The notes below the pieces were generated by a model. It had not been told where the DNA came from. It worked only from the letters and a program-made list of their open reading frames with translations, and searched no databases. Both the position numbers and the translations under genes were made by a program. Shown in pieces: positions 8,620-18,187 of a DNA stretch of 64,000 bases. Source of the stretch: an uncultured Lachnospiraceae bacterium (lineage in GTDB: Bacteria > Bacillota > Clostridia > Lachnospirales > Lachnospiraceae); the NCBI GenBank assembly GCA_947564735.1, contig CANOEC010000010.1:46313-110312 (forward strand), in the 5' to 3' direction. The number at the start of each line of letters is the position of its first letter. Positions within the stretch are counted from its first letter, which is position 1.

Positions 8620-10206
8620 CTATTCCCCGCTTACTTCAACTTCTCTCCCTGCCTGCAGCTCTTCCATAATCGCGCTCATCATCAATACCAGCTCCGCATT
8701 GAGTTCCACTTGCTTCATGATACCAAGTTTCTCATCGATATCAACATAGTTACGGCTTCCTGCTCCGTCCAGATAGCTGATTGAGCGAAGATTCCGTCCC
8801 AGCATATAATGCAGATGATTTTCTAACACCGTGGCATATTCATGATTTGTGATGATATGATCCACCACCGCCAGACGTGTAATATCCCGCAGCAATGCGG
8901 CTGTACCGCTTTCCTCTTCATCCATGCTCACCAGAAATTTAGAATTTTTGGAAGCATAAGAAATATTCTCCCCTTCCAGCATCAATATGTCAATCATGGT
9001 CTCACATGTATTCACGTCTACCCTCTGTTTGGTGGACAAATACGTGACGCACCCCCAGAAAATAAAATCATTCTCCATGTCCTCCAGCGGATTCTCCGTC
9101 AGATAATTCAGTATCACATTGTGATAGCCATATCCACCGGTCGCACGATACAATTCCGTGGAAGCATAGAAATATTCTTCCGGCGAAACATCCTTTAAAT
9201 ACTGTCCTGCATTACGATATGCCCTGTCTGCAGCCTTCAGACATCTGGTAGCAAATTCCCTGTCATAATTCTGATACAAATAACTGAATTTTGCCATGGT
9301 CGCCGCAAACTGGATTGTTGCATCCATGGTAATCCCATCAATATACAGCAGGTAACTCACCGCAGCATTATCCACACTGTTAACAGCAGAATACACTGCT
9401 CCGCTGGTCGAATCCTGCATCTTAAGAAGCCAGTCAACCTCATATTTCACTTCATCCAAAATATCCGGTATCCCGTTTCCACTCTCCGGTATCCCTAAGT
9501 CATCGTCAAACATCTGCGGATACAGTTCATATGCCAGCAGCAGATAATTCACCGTGCGGCATCCTGTTGGCACGTCCCGGGTATATGCTTCGTCGATATG
9601 CCAGCCTCCCGATACATCCATTTTAACATCCGCAGACTCTTTGAGCTGCGCCTCTTTGGAATGACATGCATTATGCGCAGCTTCTTCTGCCAGTTCCGAA
9701 GAAAGTGTCAGCCCGCACCGATTATAATAGTATTGTTTCAGCGCTACATCATACAGCTCTTCATAAGGATTCTCCTCTATCACGAACGTATAGGACTGTC
9801 CGATTACCTCCGCCTCTATGTAATATCTGCCGGGCGTCTGAAGGGAAGTAAAATCCCCGTAACTGACAAGTACACCCTCTTTCTCGTCATATCCTTTCTG
9901 CACGATTTCTCCCGTATAGACTTTCACACCGCTGTCCACATCAACTACCGCAAAAAAGTCCGGTAGTAATTCACCTTGAAACAACGCTATTTTACTGCTA
10001 TTCTGCGCATATCCGACTTGATCTGTCAGAATGCTTGGAAGGCTTTCCGGCACTTCATAGTCAAACTCCGGAGACAATCCAAGCGTGGTAAACCCTTCAT
10101 CAACATTCCTTGTGTCAAAGGAAAACTCCGACGCATAGGCACACCCCGCTAACAGCGGTATACAAAGCACTATGCCAATTAATTTTTTGAAAAATCCGTT
10201 TCTCAT
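8620..10206 (-). CDS. GH9-like secreted protein, probable pseudoenzyme
   Basis: About 528 residues from ATG 10206; a GTG at 10278 is an alternative start. A signal sequence (KKLIGIVLCIPLLAGC) ends in a lipobox, suggesting a lipoprotein. It is followed by an immunoglobulin-like N-terminal domain (LPSILTDQVGY, the usual CelD/GH9 linker) and an alpha-toroid glycoside hydrolase family 9 domain. GH9 enzymes carry GGWHDAGD, whose two Asp activate water. Here the motif is GGWHIDEA (about residues 200-207). The C-terminal acid normally found in the NEVAIxWNA motif is also missing (IMKQVELNAELV). The fold is recognisable, but hydrolysis of beta-glucan is doubtful; a binding role is possible. Confidence 0.7.
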   Translation of the reverse strand: MRNGFFKKLIGIVLCIPLLAGCAYASEFSFDTRNVDEGFTTLGLSPEFDYEVPESLPSILTDQVGYAQNSSKIALFQGELLPDFFAVVDVDSGVKVYTGEIVQKGYDEKEGVLVSYGDFTSLQTPGRYYIEAEVIGQSYTFVIEENPYEELYDVALKQYYYNRCGLTLSSELAEEAAHNACHSKEAQLKESADVKMDVSGGWHIDEAYTRDVPTGCRTVNYLLLAYELYPQMFDDDLGIPESGNGIPDILDEVKYEVDWLLKMQDSTSGAVYSAVNSVDNAAVSYLLYIDGITMDATIQFAATMAKFSYLYQNYDREFATRCLKAADRAYRNAGQYLKDVSPEEYFYASTELYRATGGYGYHNVILNYLTENPLEDMENDFIFWGCVTYLSTKQRVDVNTCETMIDILMLEGENISYASKNSKFLVSMDEEESGTAALLRDITRLAVVDHIITNHEYATVLENHLHYMLGRNLRSISYLDGAGSRNYVDIDEKLGIMKQVELNAELVLMMSAIMEELQAGREVEVSGE

Positions 10207-10294
10207 TCCAGCGGCTGCTCTTTCATCTTTATTACCGAAAGCAGCCGGCAGATGTACCGCCTCTGCCGCACTGCTCACCGTCTACTTGAACATC

Positions 10295-11479
10295 TTAACA
10301 CAAAAGTCCGCATTCTTCATCATAATATACAATTTTTCCTTCAATAATTGTACAAAGTGTTTTTGTAAACACCTCCATCGGATTGCCGTTAAAGATTGCA
10401 ATGTCCCCATCTTTTCCTACCGCCAGACTTCCCACACGGTCATCAACGCCGCAGATTCTGGCAGCATTAATCGTGATTGACCGAAAACCGTCTTCTGCGG
10501 ACATGCCCTCTTTTACCGCCAGTCCGGCACAGATTGGCAGAAACTGTATTTTAGAAACAGGATGGTCGGTCGTGACCGCCGTCAGAATACCATTTTCACT
10601 AAGCAGTCCCGCCGTCTTAAATGCCATGTTGCGGACTTCTATCTTGTTGCGGCTCGCCATATCCGGACCCACAATCGCCGGAAATCCGGATTCCCTTATT
10701 TCATCTATAATCAAATGCCCCTCACTGCAGTGGTCAAGTGTCATCTTCAGCCCAAATTCCTTTGCGACGCGGATTGCTGTCAATATATCATCTGCCCTGT
10801 GCGCATGGGCTTTTAATGGTATTTCCCCGCTTAAGACCGGAAGCCAGCATTCGTAACGAAAATCCGGCGTCGTCTCCGGATTTTCATTAACTTTTCTCTC
10901 ATATTCCCTCGCTCTTTCCAGCTCTTCCCTAAGCTTTGCAGCGATTGACATACGGGTAGCCGGCGAAGTACCCTGCCCCGAATAATTGACTTTGGGATTT
11001 TCCCCGAACGCCACTTTCATCGCCGCCGGCGCCTTGACAATCATCTGGTCGATACATCTGCCATGCGTTTTTAATACGGCAAACTGACCACCCACCACAT
11101 TAGAGCTCCCCGGTCCAATCATCGCGGAAGTAATCCCCGCTTTGATTGCATCATGAAATGCATCATCCATCGGGTTAATTGCATCAATTGCCCGCAGATA
11201 GGGCGTCACCGGATCCACATTTTCATTGCAGTCGTCGCCTTCCATGCCTTTCTTTTCCTCCGTAATACCCATGTGGCAGTGCGCCTCCATGATTCCGGGC
11301 ATGACTAGATTTCCCCGCGCATCAATCATCTGTACATGTTCGTCGCTTCTCAGTTTCTCCTGACTGCACTCCTTCATGTCCCCGATAGCTGTAATTTTAC
11401 CATGTTCTATCTGTATATAACCGTCGGCATAATCGCGACCTTCCATTGTCTTTATATTGCCATGAATGATAACCAGCAT
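10295..11479 (-). CDS. Metal-dependent amidohydrolase (imidazolonepropionase-like)
   Basis: A 394-residue enzyme from ATG 11479, preceded by AGGAG. The amidohydrolase opening is present (MPGIMEAHCHMG, an HxH metal site), as are later metal ligands in HAHRADD, LDHCSEGH and VTTDHPV, followed by a C-terminal GSLAVGKDGDIAIFNGNPME that rebuilds the small beta-sandwich. This matches the subfamily annotated as amidohydrolase or imidazolonepropionase-like. The actual substrate cannot be told. It ends 88 bases upstream of the GH9-like start and may be cotranscribed with it. Confidence 0.85.
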   Translation of the reverse strand: MLVIIHGNIKTMEGRDYADGYIQIEHGKITAIGDMKECSQEKLRSDEHVQMIDARGNLVMPGIMEAHCHMGITEEKKGMEGDDCNENVDPVTPYLRAIDAINPMDDAFHDAIKAGITSAMIGPGSSNVVGGQFAVLKTHGRCIDQMIVKAPAAMKVAFGENPKVNYSGQGTSPATRMSIAAKLREELERAREYERKVNENPETTPDFRYECWLPVLSGEIPLKAHAHRADDILTAIRVAKEFGLKMTLDHCSEGHLIIDEIRESGFPAIVGPDMASRNKIEVRNMAFKTAGLLSENGILTAVTTDHPVSKIQFLPICAGLAVKEGMSAEDGFRSITINAARICGVDDRVGSLAVGKDGDIAIFNGNPMEVFTKTLCTIIEGKIVYYDEECGLLC

Positions 11480-11571
11480 GTCCCGTCTTCTCCTGTCATT
11501 AGAAAATTTCGCATAAATCACCTCATTTGGTAAGCTTTTCCTCCTGCGTCAGACCAGCTTTTGGCAGCTTA

Positions 11572-12570
11572 TCAATGTAACTGGCTCATAGGATTCACCG
11601 GTTCCCCGTCTTTTGTCAGTTTGAAATACACATTTGTCCCTTCCATACTGTAGTATTTCGTCGGAGATGCCACAGTACCAATCTGATCGCCGACATTCAC
11701 ATAACTGCCCTCTGAGACAGTGATATTCTCTAGCTGCCCGTATGTCAGCTCATATCCGTTACCCAAATCCATCACCACCGTATTTCCGGTTTTCCGGTCA
11801 TATCCGACAGAGGTCACCCGTCCATCTGCTGCCGCCGAAATGCCTGCTCCCTGCTGCGCTCCAATCACAATTGCCGGATTGTACTTATACTCCTGCAATG
11901 TGGGAAAATAAATCGTCTTGTCCATGCTGTAATTAATCAGCACATCTCCCACGATCGGCCACACCAGCCCGTCCTCTTCGTTAAAATCAAGGGACGGCTG
12001 CACCGTCGTTGAAATTGCCTCTGCTGTCTCTGCTTCTGCGACGCCGGACGCCGTATCCACAGATTCATCAAACATGCCCTCTTCTTCCTCATCGCTTTTC
12101 TTGCTTTTTTCGGAGACTTCTTTCTTACTGCTCTCCTTCTTTTCGCTCTCTCTTCCCTTTTCCTCTGTTTCCGCTTCTTCATCCGAAGCCTTGTCGGGCT
12201 TCTCACTCTCTTCTGCCGGTTTTCCGTTTACATCTGTCGGTTTTCCACTCTTGGATGAAGTTCCGGACTTCTCGCCAGTGTTTTCCACCTTCTGAGAATT
12301 TGCCTCTTGAAAGCTGGGGTCGTAATCCAAATCATCCGTTCCGACCTCCGCGAACAGAGTATCCAGCTCTTCACCGGACATCAGATTTTCGGCTGTCGTA
12401 CCGCTTCCCTTTTCAATCGCCTCAAAATCTAACACATAATCTTCTTTTTCCGCTCTGTTGCTTCTTTGTACAAAAATACCGGTTACTGTCAATGCCGTTA
12501 ACACAAGAACCGACGATGCCAACATAATGAATCTCTCTTTTCTAACACCATTTCTATTTCTTCTTGCCAT
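11572..12570 (-). CDS. spoIIQ: M23/LytM-domain protein, SpoIIQ-like, degenerate active site
   Basis: A 332-residue membrane protein with one N-terminal transmembrane helix (MLASSVLVLTALTVTGIFV), a long charged Lys/Glu/Ser-rich linker (about residues 90-190) and a C-terminal LytM domain. In active M23 peptidases zinc is held by H...D and HxH. The corresponding positions here read MDLGNGYELTYGQL and NVYFKL, with no histidines, so hydrolase activity is unlikely. B. subtilis SpoIIQ also lacks catalytic histidines and acts as a channel and zipper protein in the forespore membrane. The adjacent spoIID-like gene supports a sporulation role. An AGGAGG site precedes the start. Confidence 0.75.
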   Translation of the reverse strand: MARRNRNGVRKERFIMLASSVLVLTALTVTGIFVQRSNRAEKEDYVLDFEAIEKGSGTTAENLMSGEELDTLFAEVGTDDLDYDPSFQEANSQKVENTGEKSGTSSKSGKPTDVNGKPAEESEKPDKASDEEAETEEKGRESEKKESSKKEVSEKSKKSDEEEEGMFDESVDTASGVAEAETAEAISTTVQPSLDFNEEDGLVWPIVGDVLINYSMDKTIYFPTLQEYKYNPAIVIGAQQGAGISAAADGRVTSVGYDRKTGNTVVMDLGNGYELTYGQLENITVSEGSYVNVGDQIGTVASPTKYYSMEGTNVYFKLTKDGEPVNPMSQLH

Positions 12571-12655
12571 GAAACCCTGCCTCCTATTTTCATGTTTGCT
12601 TTAAAAGCTTTTCGTAAAAGTTTACATGGTGTTAGTCTTACCCAATTTTGACATG

Positions 12656-13645
12656 TTATTCAATTTTTGCTAATTCTGTCCCGAAAAAAAATTCCTTCAG
12701 TATCTGGTCATAGGTTTCCCCGTTCAACGCCCTACAGTTTGCACCGTATTGACTCATTCCGAAACCGTGTCCGATACCGGTCACATGAAATACCATCTGC
12801 GTTTTCTCCCGGCTGACTTCAAAAGACGCCGACGGCAGTCCAAATAAATGCCGGAAATCTTCCCCGTCAAGCTCTCCAATCTGATTTTCCCCTTCAGCAA
12901 ACGACACCTTTGTCACATATCCTGCCGCATCATAGGTAAGCTGTATTCCCTCCCATAAGCCTTCCACCGAATATCCGTCATCCAGGTACGGTTTTAAAAC
13001 ATACAGATAATTTACTTTAGAAACGGTCACAACACTGTTAAAGTCCTTAGCCGCTTTATCCTGTGCACATGCAATGCTTGTCAGATACGGACATTTCTCC
13101 GACTCCCACATTTCATCTGCATTTCTTGTCTGCCCGTTGCTGAGTTTAAAATAGGATGCCTGAATCGGTTCCCCCTGATAAGAAAGATAGAGTCCGTCAG
13201 TCTCTGCTACCGCCTCTTTATAATCCCCAAGCTCCTTTCTTGCAGCCAAATCCATTTCATACCACTTCTCCAGCCCCTCACCCGATAGGATTAGGCGCTC
13301 GCTTTCCTCCTCCATGAGCATCTGTACAATCTCCGTTCTAAGAAGCACTGCCTGCGCTTTTAACGCCTCCTTCTCATAATCTCCGGGCATTACATCCGCC
13401 AATTTATACACAAGATATTCTTCCAGCGGAATCCTCCAGACGCCCCACCCCATATCAGCTTGTACTTCATAATTCGTGGCATCCCCCGACTTTTTTGCTC
13501 CGCTGCTTAGGGACAGCGCATCCTTATCCACACCCGCATGCCCCCACAGACATGCACACACATATGGCAGTAAAAAAACAAACAAAAGAAATCCTGCTGC
13601 ATCTCTTTTGTTTGTTCCTTTTAAGACGATTCTATTTTCATTCAT
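12656..13645 (-). CDS. spoIID: SpoIID/LytB-domain protein, catalytic Glu replaced
   Basis: About 329 residues from ATG 13645, with an N-terminal membrane helix (DAAGFLLFVFLLPYVCACLW). The SpoIID domain is clear (RIPLEEYLVYKLADVMP, then EALKAQAVLLRTE, and near the end VTGIGHGFGMSQYGANCRAL). SpoIID is a lytic transglycosylase needed for engulfment. Its catalytic Glu lies in the AAEMP-type motif, which here reads LADVMP, so Val replaces Glu. It lies 85 bases upstream of the SpoIIQ-like gene in the same direction. It may be a structural homologue, or another residue may take over. Confidence 0.8.
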   Translation of the reverse strand: MNENRIVLKGTNKRDAAGFLLFVFLLPYVCACLWGHAGVDKDALSLSSGAKKSGDATNYEVQADMGWGVWRIPLEEYLVYKLADVMPGDYEKEALKAQAVLLRTEIVQMLMEEESERLILSGEGLEKWYEMDLAARKELGDYKEAVAETDGLYLSYQGEPIQASYFKLSNGQTRNADEMWESEKCPYLTSIACAQDKAAKDFNSVVTVSKVNYLYVLKPYLDDGYSVEGLWEGIQLTYDAAGYVTKVSFAEGENQIGELDGEDFRHLFGLPSASFEVSREKTQMVFHVTGIGHGFGMSQYGANCRALNGETYDQILKEFFFGTELAKIE

Positions 13646-13726
13646 GCGGCACCTCACATATTCTATTCCTATGTGTGCGCCTTATGTTTTATGTCTTACG
13701 ACACCCGGACGAAGCCTTGTTTCCCG

Positions 13727-14833
13727 CTACCTTGCCAAATCCAAATGCTGTACCGTAGAGACATTACCGTTTTCATACAGGAAAATACCCGTATTTCTAA
13801 TCATTGCATTATTATGGTTATCTTTCTCAGAGTTTAGGGCAAATTGTGTAGATACATTATGAAGTCCGATTGCCCCTACCCCTAAGTCAGACAAATGATA
13901 TAATTTATCATTTCCATCCTTATCCTTCGTCCAGATTAACAGCTTCTTCCATATCTCATCCGCCTCGTCAATCCATCCGTTGCCGTCTGAATCATACTTC
14001 GCTAAATCTGCAAAACCATCGCCGGACTTTGTCCCGAAAAGCTCTCCGCCGTCATTAATGACTCCGTCGCCGTTTAAATCAAGCGCCAAGAAGCCGCTGC
14101 CGGATTTTAGCGAAGAAATCTCTTCCTCTTTACCGTCCTGATCCAAATCAAAGAAAAATTTCTGGTCCGATACCTGCGCAATATCCGTATCCAGATTGAT
14201 GACAAGCGGATCGCAGTATGTCACCATTCCAGTACTGTACGTCTCCTCGTAATACTCTTCAAACCTGCGGCTCATTCCAACCTCAAGATTAAAAGAAAGC
14301 TCTCTTCCGTCCGCAGTCTTCACCATGCCCGTCGTGGAAAATGTCGTTTGCTCTTCTTCCACGTGATAATACTGGTTCGTTAACGTATTGACCCGGTAGA
14401 CCGGCGTCCTGCTGCCGCTGTTTGCCGCCATCTCCCACAAATCATCCCTGTCTCTGCGGAAATCGAAAAAAAGCTCCATCAGAAACTCGATGCACCGCTG
14501 TCTGATTGTCATCAGCGTATCTTCCGGGGTATTTCTCTCCTTCACCTTGGTCGCATTGGACAGATTCTTAAAATGTGTCGTGATATCTTCCAAGTTCGCG
14601 CTGTTCTCCTCATTCTCTTCGGTCCGTTCAGTCTGCTCTTTCTCTTCTCCGCTGCTTACCAGACTCCCAAGAAAGCTGCCTAAATGATTCTGCCCACTGT
14701 TTAGACCCGCTAAACTGCCCGAAAACTGCCTGCCGGATGCTCTCACTGATTTGGATGTTACAGAAGAATATCTTCTGGTCGATTCCATTCCAATCACACT
14801 GGAATCAATTCTCACCTTTCCCTCCTTTTGCAA
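13727..14833 (-). CDS. Protein with EF-hand-like calcium-binding loops
   Basis: A 368-residue protein without an obvious signal peptide. The N-terminal third is rich in Ser and charged residues. The C-terminal half has Asp-rich loops: DLDQDGKEEE, DLNGDGVINDGGE and DSDGNGWIDEADE. The last two fit the DxDxDG pattern of EF-hand or dockerin-type calcium sites. I do not recognise a family with a known function. It is transcribed in the same direction as the downstream spoIID/spoIIQ-like genes, with an 81-base gap. Confidence 0.6.
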   Translation of the reverse strand: MQKEGKVRIDSSVIGMESTRRYSSVTSKSVRASGRQFSGSLAGLNSGQNHLGSFLGSLVSSGEEKEQTERTEENEENSANLEDITTHFKNLSNATKVKERNTPEDTLMTIRQRCIEFLMELFFDFRRDRDDLWEMAANSGSRTPVYRVNTLTNQYYHVEEEQTTFSTTGMVKTADGRELSFNLEVGMSRRFEEYYEETYSTGMVTYCDPLVINLDTDIAQVSDQKFFFDLDQDGKEEEISSLKSGSGFLALDLNGDGVINDGGELFGTKSGDGFADLAKYDSDGNGWIDEADEIWKKLLIWTKDKDGNDKLYHLSDLGVGAIGLHNVSTQFALNSEKDNHNNAMIRNTGIFLYENGNVSTVQHLDLAR

Positions 14834-14896
14834 AGACCTCTATCTACGCCTGTCTGTGCCACCGACTGCACCTTCCCTGATGCATTGCAATAGAAA

Positions 14897-14943
14897 GGAC
14901 GGCATCCTCAAAGAAAATCCTTTTTCCTCAAAAAACACCGTCC
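14897..14943 (-). terminator. Possible terminator downstream of the hydratase gene
   Basis: GGACGG (14897-14902) pairs with CCGTCC (14938-14943), with inner CCTCA/TGAGG pairing. The T tail is weak. The remainder of 14834-15065 shows nothing recognisable. Confidence 0.3.
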
Positions 14944-15065
14944 ATGGTCTGTACATCATTCAGATTCAAGAAGCAATCGTCTGGCCAAGAGCAACCGCCC
15001 CTCGTATTTTATATATCGGATGCCTGTTACAATTCCTTTAGTCAATAAATGGAAGACTAATAATC

Positions 15066-17363
15066 TTATCCGACTCTGTTATAATTAATCAGACATCCTT
15101 TCAGAATAATCTGACGCTCCTCATCCGTCAATTCACCGAGACACAGCTCAAACTCCGTCAGTTTCTCTTCTTCTACAGACACCGTATACGCCTTGATTAC
15201 ATCCGCTTTCTCTTCCACCGCTTTTCTGATATCCGGGAAAAACAGATAATCAAGATTCTGAAACGGCAAATCGCCCTCTTTGATTAAGAAAGGAAGCATT
15301 CCCCAGTTGATGAGGTTGGAACGATAACGCTTCGTTGCATATTCGTTCGCAATGTTTGCCCAGCCACCGAGTACCTTCTGGCAGCTTGCCGCCTGCTCTC
15401 TGGCGGAACCGTCACCCGGCTTCACCGCAAAAATCGTGGAACCGAATCCCGTATTCTCGTGAGAAGCATCCGCAAAAGTCTTCTTAATCACATTCATGAC
15501 CGGCTTTACATCCGGGTGCGCCTGACAGGGATGCTCGCCCTGCATTCTCGCCTTCTCCGCCCTCTGAATATCCTTGGCGCGTCCCACATACTCCGGGTCT
15601 TTTCTGGATAACGTGAACTCGGCAAGTCCCAGCGGATTAGAACGATAGGAGGAAGTCTCGCCGGAGGGAATCAGCTCATCCGTAGTAGTCACCGGATCGT
15701 GAATCTCCGATACCACACGCAGTACCAGATTATCCGGCAAAGCGCCCATCGCAGGCCAGTCCTTGATATTGGGACCAAACTGAATCTCTACGCTCTCGTC
15801 CGCCACACCCTTAGAATCAAATACGCGGTTCTTATAAATATTGGCGTCAAAATGATATTTATATCTGTTAAGTTCTGCGTCAAATTCTGTTGCAGGCGTC
15901 AGCACTCCTTTGTTTGCCGCCGTTGCCGCAATCGAACGGGCATCCATCAGCGCCACGGACGAAATTTGTCCATTCTGCAGTTTGGAGCCTTCCCTGTTCG
16001 GGAAATTCCTTGTAGAATGACGGATACTGAAAGCATTGTTTGCCGGTGTGTCTCCCGCACCGAAGCAGGGACCGCAGAACGCTGTTTTCAGCACTGCGCC
16101 TGTCTCCAAAATTGCCGCCGCGCAGCCATTCTTAATCAGTTCCATATATACCGGCATGGATGCAGGATATACACTTAACGTAAAGCCATCGGAACCGATG
16201 TAAGAGCCCCTCAAAATATCCGCTGCCGCACAGATATTCTCGAAACCGCCGCCGGCACAGCCTGCAATAATACCTTGGTCAACCATGAACCTGCCGTCCA
16301 CTACCTTGTCCTGCAAAGAATAGGGAACCGCGCCGTCCAAGCTGACCTTCGCCCGTTCCTCCACATCGTGAAGTACGTCTTTTAAATTAGCATTCACTTC
16401 ATCAATCGTATAAGTATTGCTGGGATGGAACGGCATTGCAATCATCGGTCTTACCTTGGACAAATCCACCGTAATCATGCCGTCATAATACGCCACCTCA
16501 CCCGGATTCAGTTCCTTATAATCCTCTGCCCTGCCATGGATATCATAAAATTCCTTAATCTGCTCATCTGTTCTCCAGATAGAGGATAAACACGTCGTCT
16601 CCGTCGTCATGACATCAATGCCGATACGGAAATCAGCGCTCAGTGCCGCCACGCCGGGACCTACAAATTCCATCACTTTGTTTTTCACATAACCATTGGC
16701 AAACACCGCACCGATAATGGCAAGCGCCACATCCTGCGGACCCACGCCCTTCACCGGTTCGCCCGTCAGATACACGCCTACGACGCCCGGCATATTAATA
16801 TCGTAAGTCTGAGATAATAACTGTTTTACCAGTTCCGGACCGCCTTCGCCCATCGCCATCGTTCCTAATGCACCATAACGTGTATGGGAATCGGAACCTA
16901 AAATCATCCTGCCGCCGCCCGCAAGCATCTCTCTTGCATACTGATGTATCACCGCCTGATGAGGGGGCACATAGACACCGCCATATTTCTTGGCGCAGGT
17001 CAACCCAAACATATGGTCATCCTCGTTAATCGTACCGCCAACGGCACACAGAGAATTATGACAGTTGGTCAACACATACGGAATCGGGAATTTCTGAAGC
17101 CCCGACGCTCTTGCCGTCTGGATAATCCCTACAAACGTGATGTCATGGGAAGTGAGCTTATCAAACTTAATCTTCAGCTTGTCCATATTGCCGGACGTAT
17201 TGTGCTCCTGCAAAATCCCGTATGCAATCGTATTCTTTGCCGCTTCCTCCTTGGAAACATCCCTTCCTGTCTTACTCTTAATCTCCGCCGCAGCATCCGC
17301 ACTCTCCGGAATCATCTCCGTCCCGTGAAGCAGATATACGCCGCCCTCTGCTAATTTAACCAT
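15066..17363 (-). CDS. Aconitase-family hydratase (YbhJ-like)
   Basis: A 765-residue protein from ATG 17363 (AGAGGAG upstream). It matches the aconitase superfamily branch annotated as hydratase/YbhJ. Features include [20 protein letters not shown], cysteines that can ligate a [4Fe-4S] cluster ([14 protein letters not shown] and [15 protein letters not shown]), and a C-terminal swivel domain with [20 protein letters not shown] followed by GMLPF. The substrate is uncertain: true aconitase is about 890 residues and differs at the N-terminus. It is probably monocistronic with a structured leader. Confidence 0.82.
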   Translation of the reverse strand: MVKLAEGGVYLLHGTEMIPESADAAAEIKSKTGRDVSKEEAAKNTIAYGILQEHNTSGNMDKLKIKFDKLTSHDITFVGIIQTARASGLQKFPIPYVLTNCHNSLCAVGGTINEDDHMFGLTCAKKYGGVYVPPHQAVIHQYAREMLAGGGRMILGSDSHTRYGALGTMAMGEGGPELVKQLLSQTYDINMPGVVGVYLTGEPVKGVGPQDVALAIIGAVFANGYVKNKVMEFVGPGVAALSADFRIGIDVMTTETTCLSSIWRTDEQIKEFYDIHGRAEDYKELNPGEVAYYDGMITVDLSKVRPMIAMPFHPSNTYTIDEVNANLKDVLHDVEERAKVSLDGAVPYSLQDKVVDGRFMVDQGIIAGCAGGGFENICAAADILRGSYIGSDGFTLSVYPASMPVYMELIKNGCAAAILETGAVLKTAFCGPCFGAGDTPANNAFSIRHSTRNFPNREGSKLQNGQISSVALMDARSIAATAANKGVLTPATEFDAELNRYKYHFDANIYKNRVFDSKGVADESVEIQFGPNIKDWPAMGALPDNLVLRVVSEIHDPVTTTDELIPSGETSSYRSNPLGLAEFTLSRKDPEYVGRAKDIQRAEKARMQGEHPCQAHPDVKPVMNVIKKTFADASHENTGFGSTIFAVKPGDGSAREQAASCQKVLGGWANIANEYATKRYRSNLINWGMLPFLIKEGDLPFQNLDYLFFPDIRKAVEEKADVIKAYTVSVEEEKLTEFELCLGELTDEERQIILKGCLINYNRVG

Positions 17364-17409
17364 AGTAACTCCTCTCTGTAAACAATCATGTAACTCCATG
17401 TCCTCTGCG

Positions 17410-17488
17410 GAGAATGCACGCTTTTCGCATTCTCTTAGACATGGTCTAGTTATACATAGACATCGTTCTTTGATGTCTTAGTATAACT
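17410..17488 (-). promoter_or_regulatory. Structured leader of the hydratase gene
   Basis: Two hairpins lie 47-125 bases before the start codon. One pairs 17448-17464 with 17472-17488 (17 bp, two mismatches, seven-base loop). The second pairs GAGAATGC with GCATTCTC (17410-17417 and 17427-17434). The phrase ACATGGAGTTA occurs twice, once before the hairpins and once after them just before the ribosome binding site. No known riboswitch class was recognised. Confidence 0.45.
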
Positions 17489-17550
17489 CCATGTCTTAGT
17501 ATACAAGATATACTCCCCCCGCGCAAGCATGAGCTGACGTTCATGAGGAG

Positions 17551-17706
17551 TTAACATTTTTCAATATTTTTCGCATTTTCAAAACTCTTATCACCCATTA
17601 CACTTTTCTTTCCATATCCTAAACGCCTTACAATCGCCATACCAATTTGCCCGGCTCCCGCCACAATCAAAACTTCCTTGGAGAGTTCTTTTTTTATTTC
17701 CTGCTG
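17551..17706 (-). pseudogene. Short-chain dehydrogenase fragment (5' remnant)
   Basis: An open stretch of 51 codons reads EVLIVAGAGQIGMAIVRRLG, the glycine-rich NAD(P)-binding start of an SDR protein, then ends in a premature stop. There is no plausible start codon in frame and the rest of the enzyme is missing. It overlaps the end of the aldo/keto reductase remnant. Confidence 0.65.
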
Positions 17707-17885
17707 TCATGTTTGGTCCTGCGTTTCTCTACCATCTTCACAAACCATTCCACCATAGCCAAGTCATAATGAGAGAAAAAAGAGCTTGCCGCTTTGTCCA
17801 GTGCATTGATTGCTGCCATATCCCCATCTGTGGGGAAAATCAAACACATTGAAATTCTCCGCCATACGTTCCTTATGGGTATACG
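17694..17885 (-). pseudogene. Aldo/keto reductase C-terminal fragment, frameshifted
   Basis: Two frames join to give the end of an aldo/keto reductase: THKERMAENFNVFDF in one, then DMAAINALDKAASSFF and SHYDLAMVEWFVKMVEKR in another, ending at 17694. The frame changes near 17840. The catalytic barrel is missing, so this is a decayed gene. Confidence 0.6.
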
Positions 17886-17979
17886 CATGTACGGTAAGGA
17901 AGCAAGAAACAGAAAACAAGAGATAGACCGCCCGCACCGCACTATTCCGAACCAAAGAAACCAACGACCAAAAAACAAG

Positions 17980-18019
17980 CATTGTGGGAAAATCTAAACT
18001 TTTGGATTTTCCCACAATG
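17980..18019. repeat. Perfect 15-bp hairpin
   Basis: CATTGTGGGAAAATC (17980-17994) is the exact reverse complement of 18005-18019, with a ten-base loop. There is no T run on either side. It lies between decayed genes and the sigma factor gene; it may be a transposon end or a bidirectional terminator. Confidence 0.5.
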
Positions 18020-18187
18020 CCGACTACTACGGAAATTCTTCCATTCCATATTTCTTTAAAATCAAAAGGACAAGATAGAAAAAAATACAACCGCATGCTA
18101 AAATAGCGTAAGAAAAATGACAGTAAGAAAAGTTTTCTGTCACAAAACCAAAGTTGTGTTGTCTAATTAAACAGGAGGTAAAAATAT

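Noticed and set aside
17764-18096. A 110-codon membrane-like protein
   Set aside because: Part of it is the shifted frame of the aldo/keto reductase remnant and part spans a perfect hairpin; no start signal is present.
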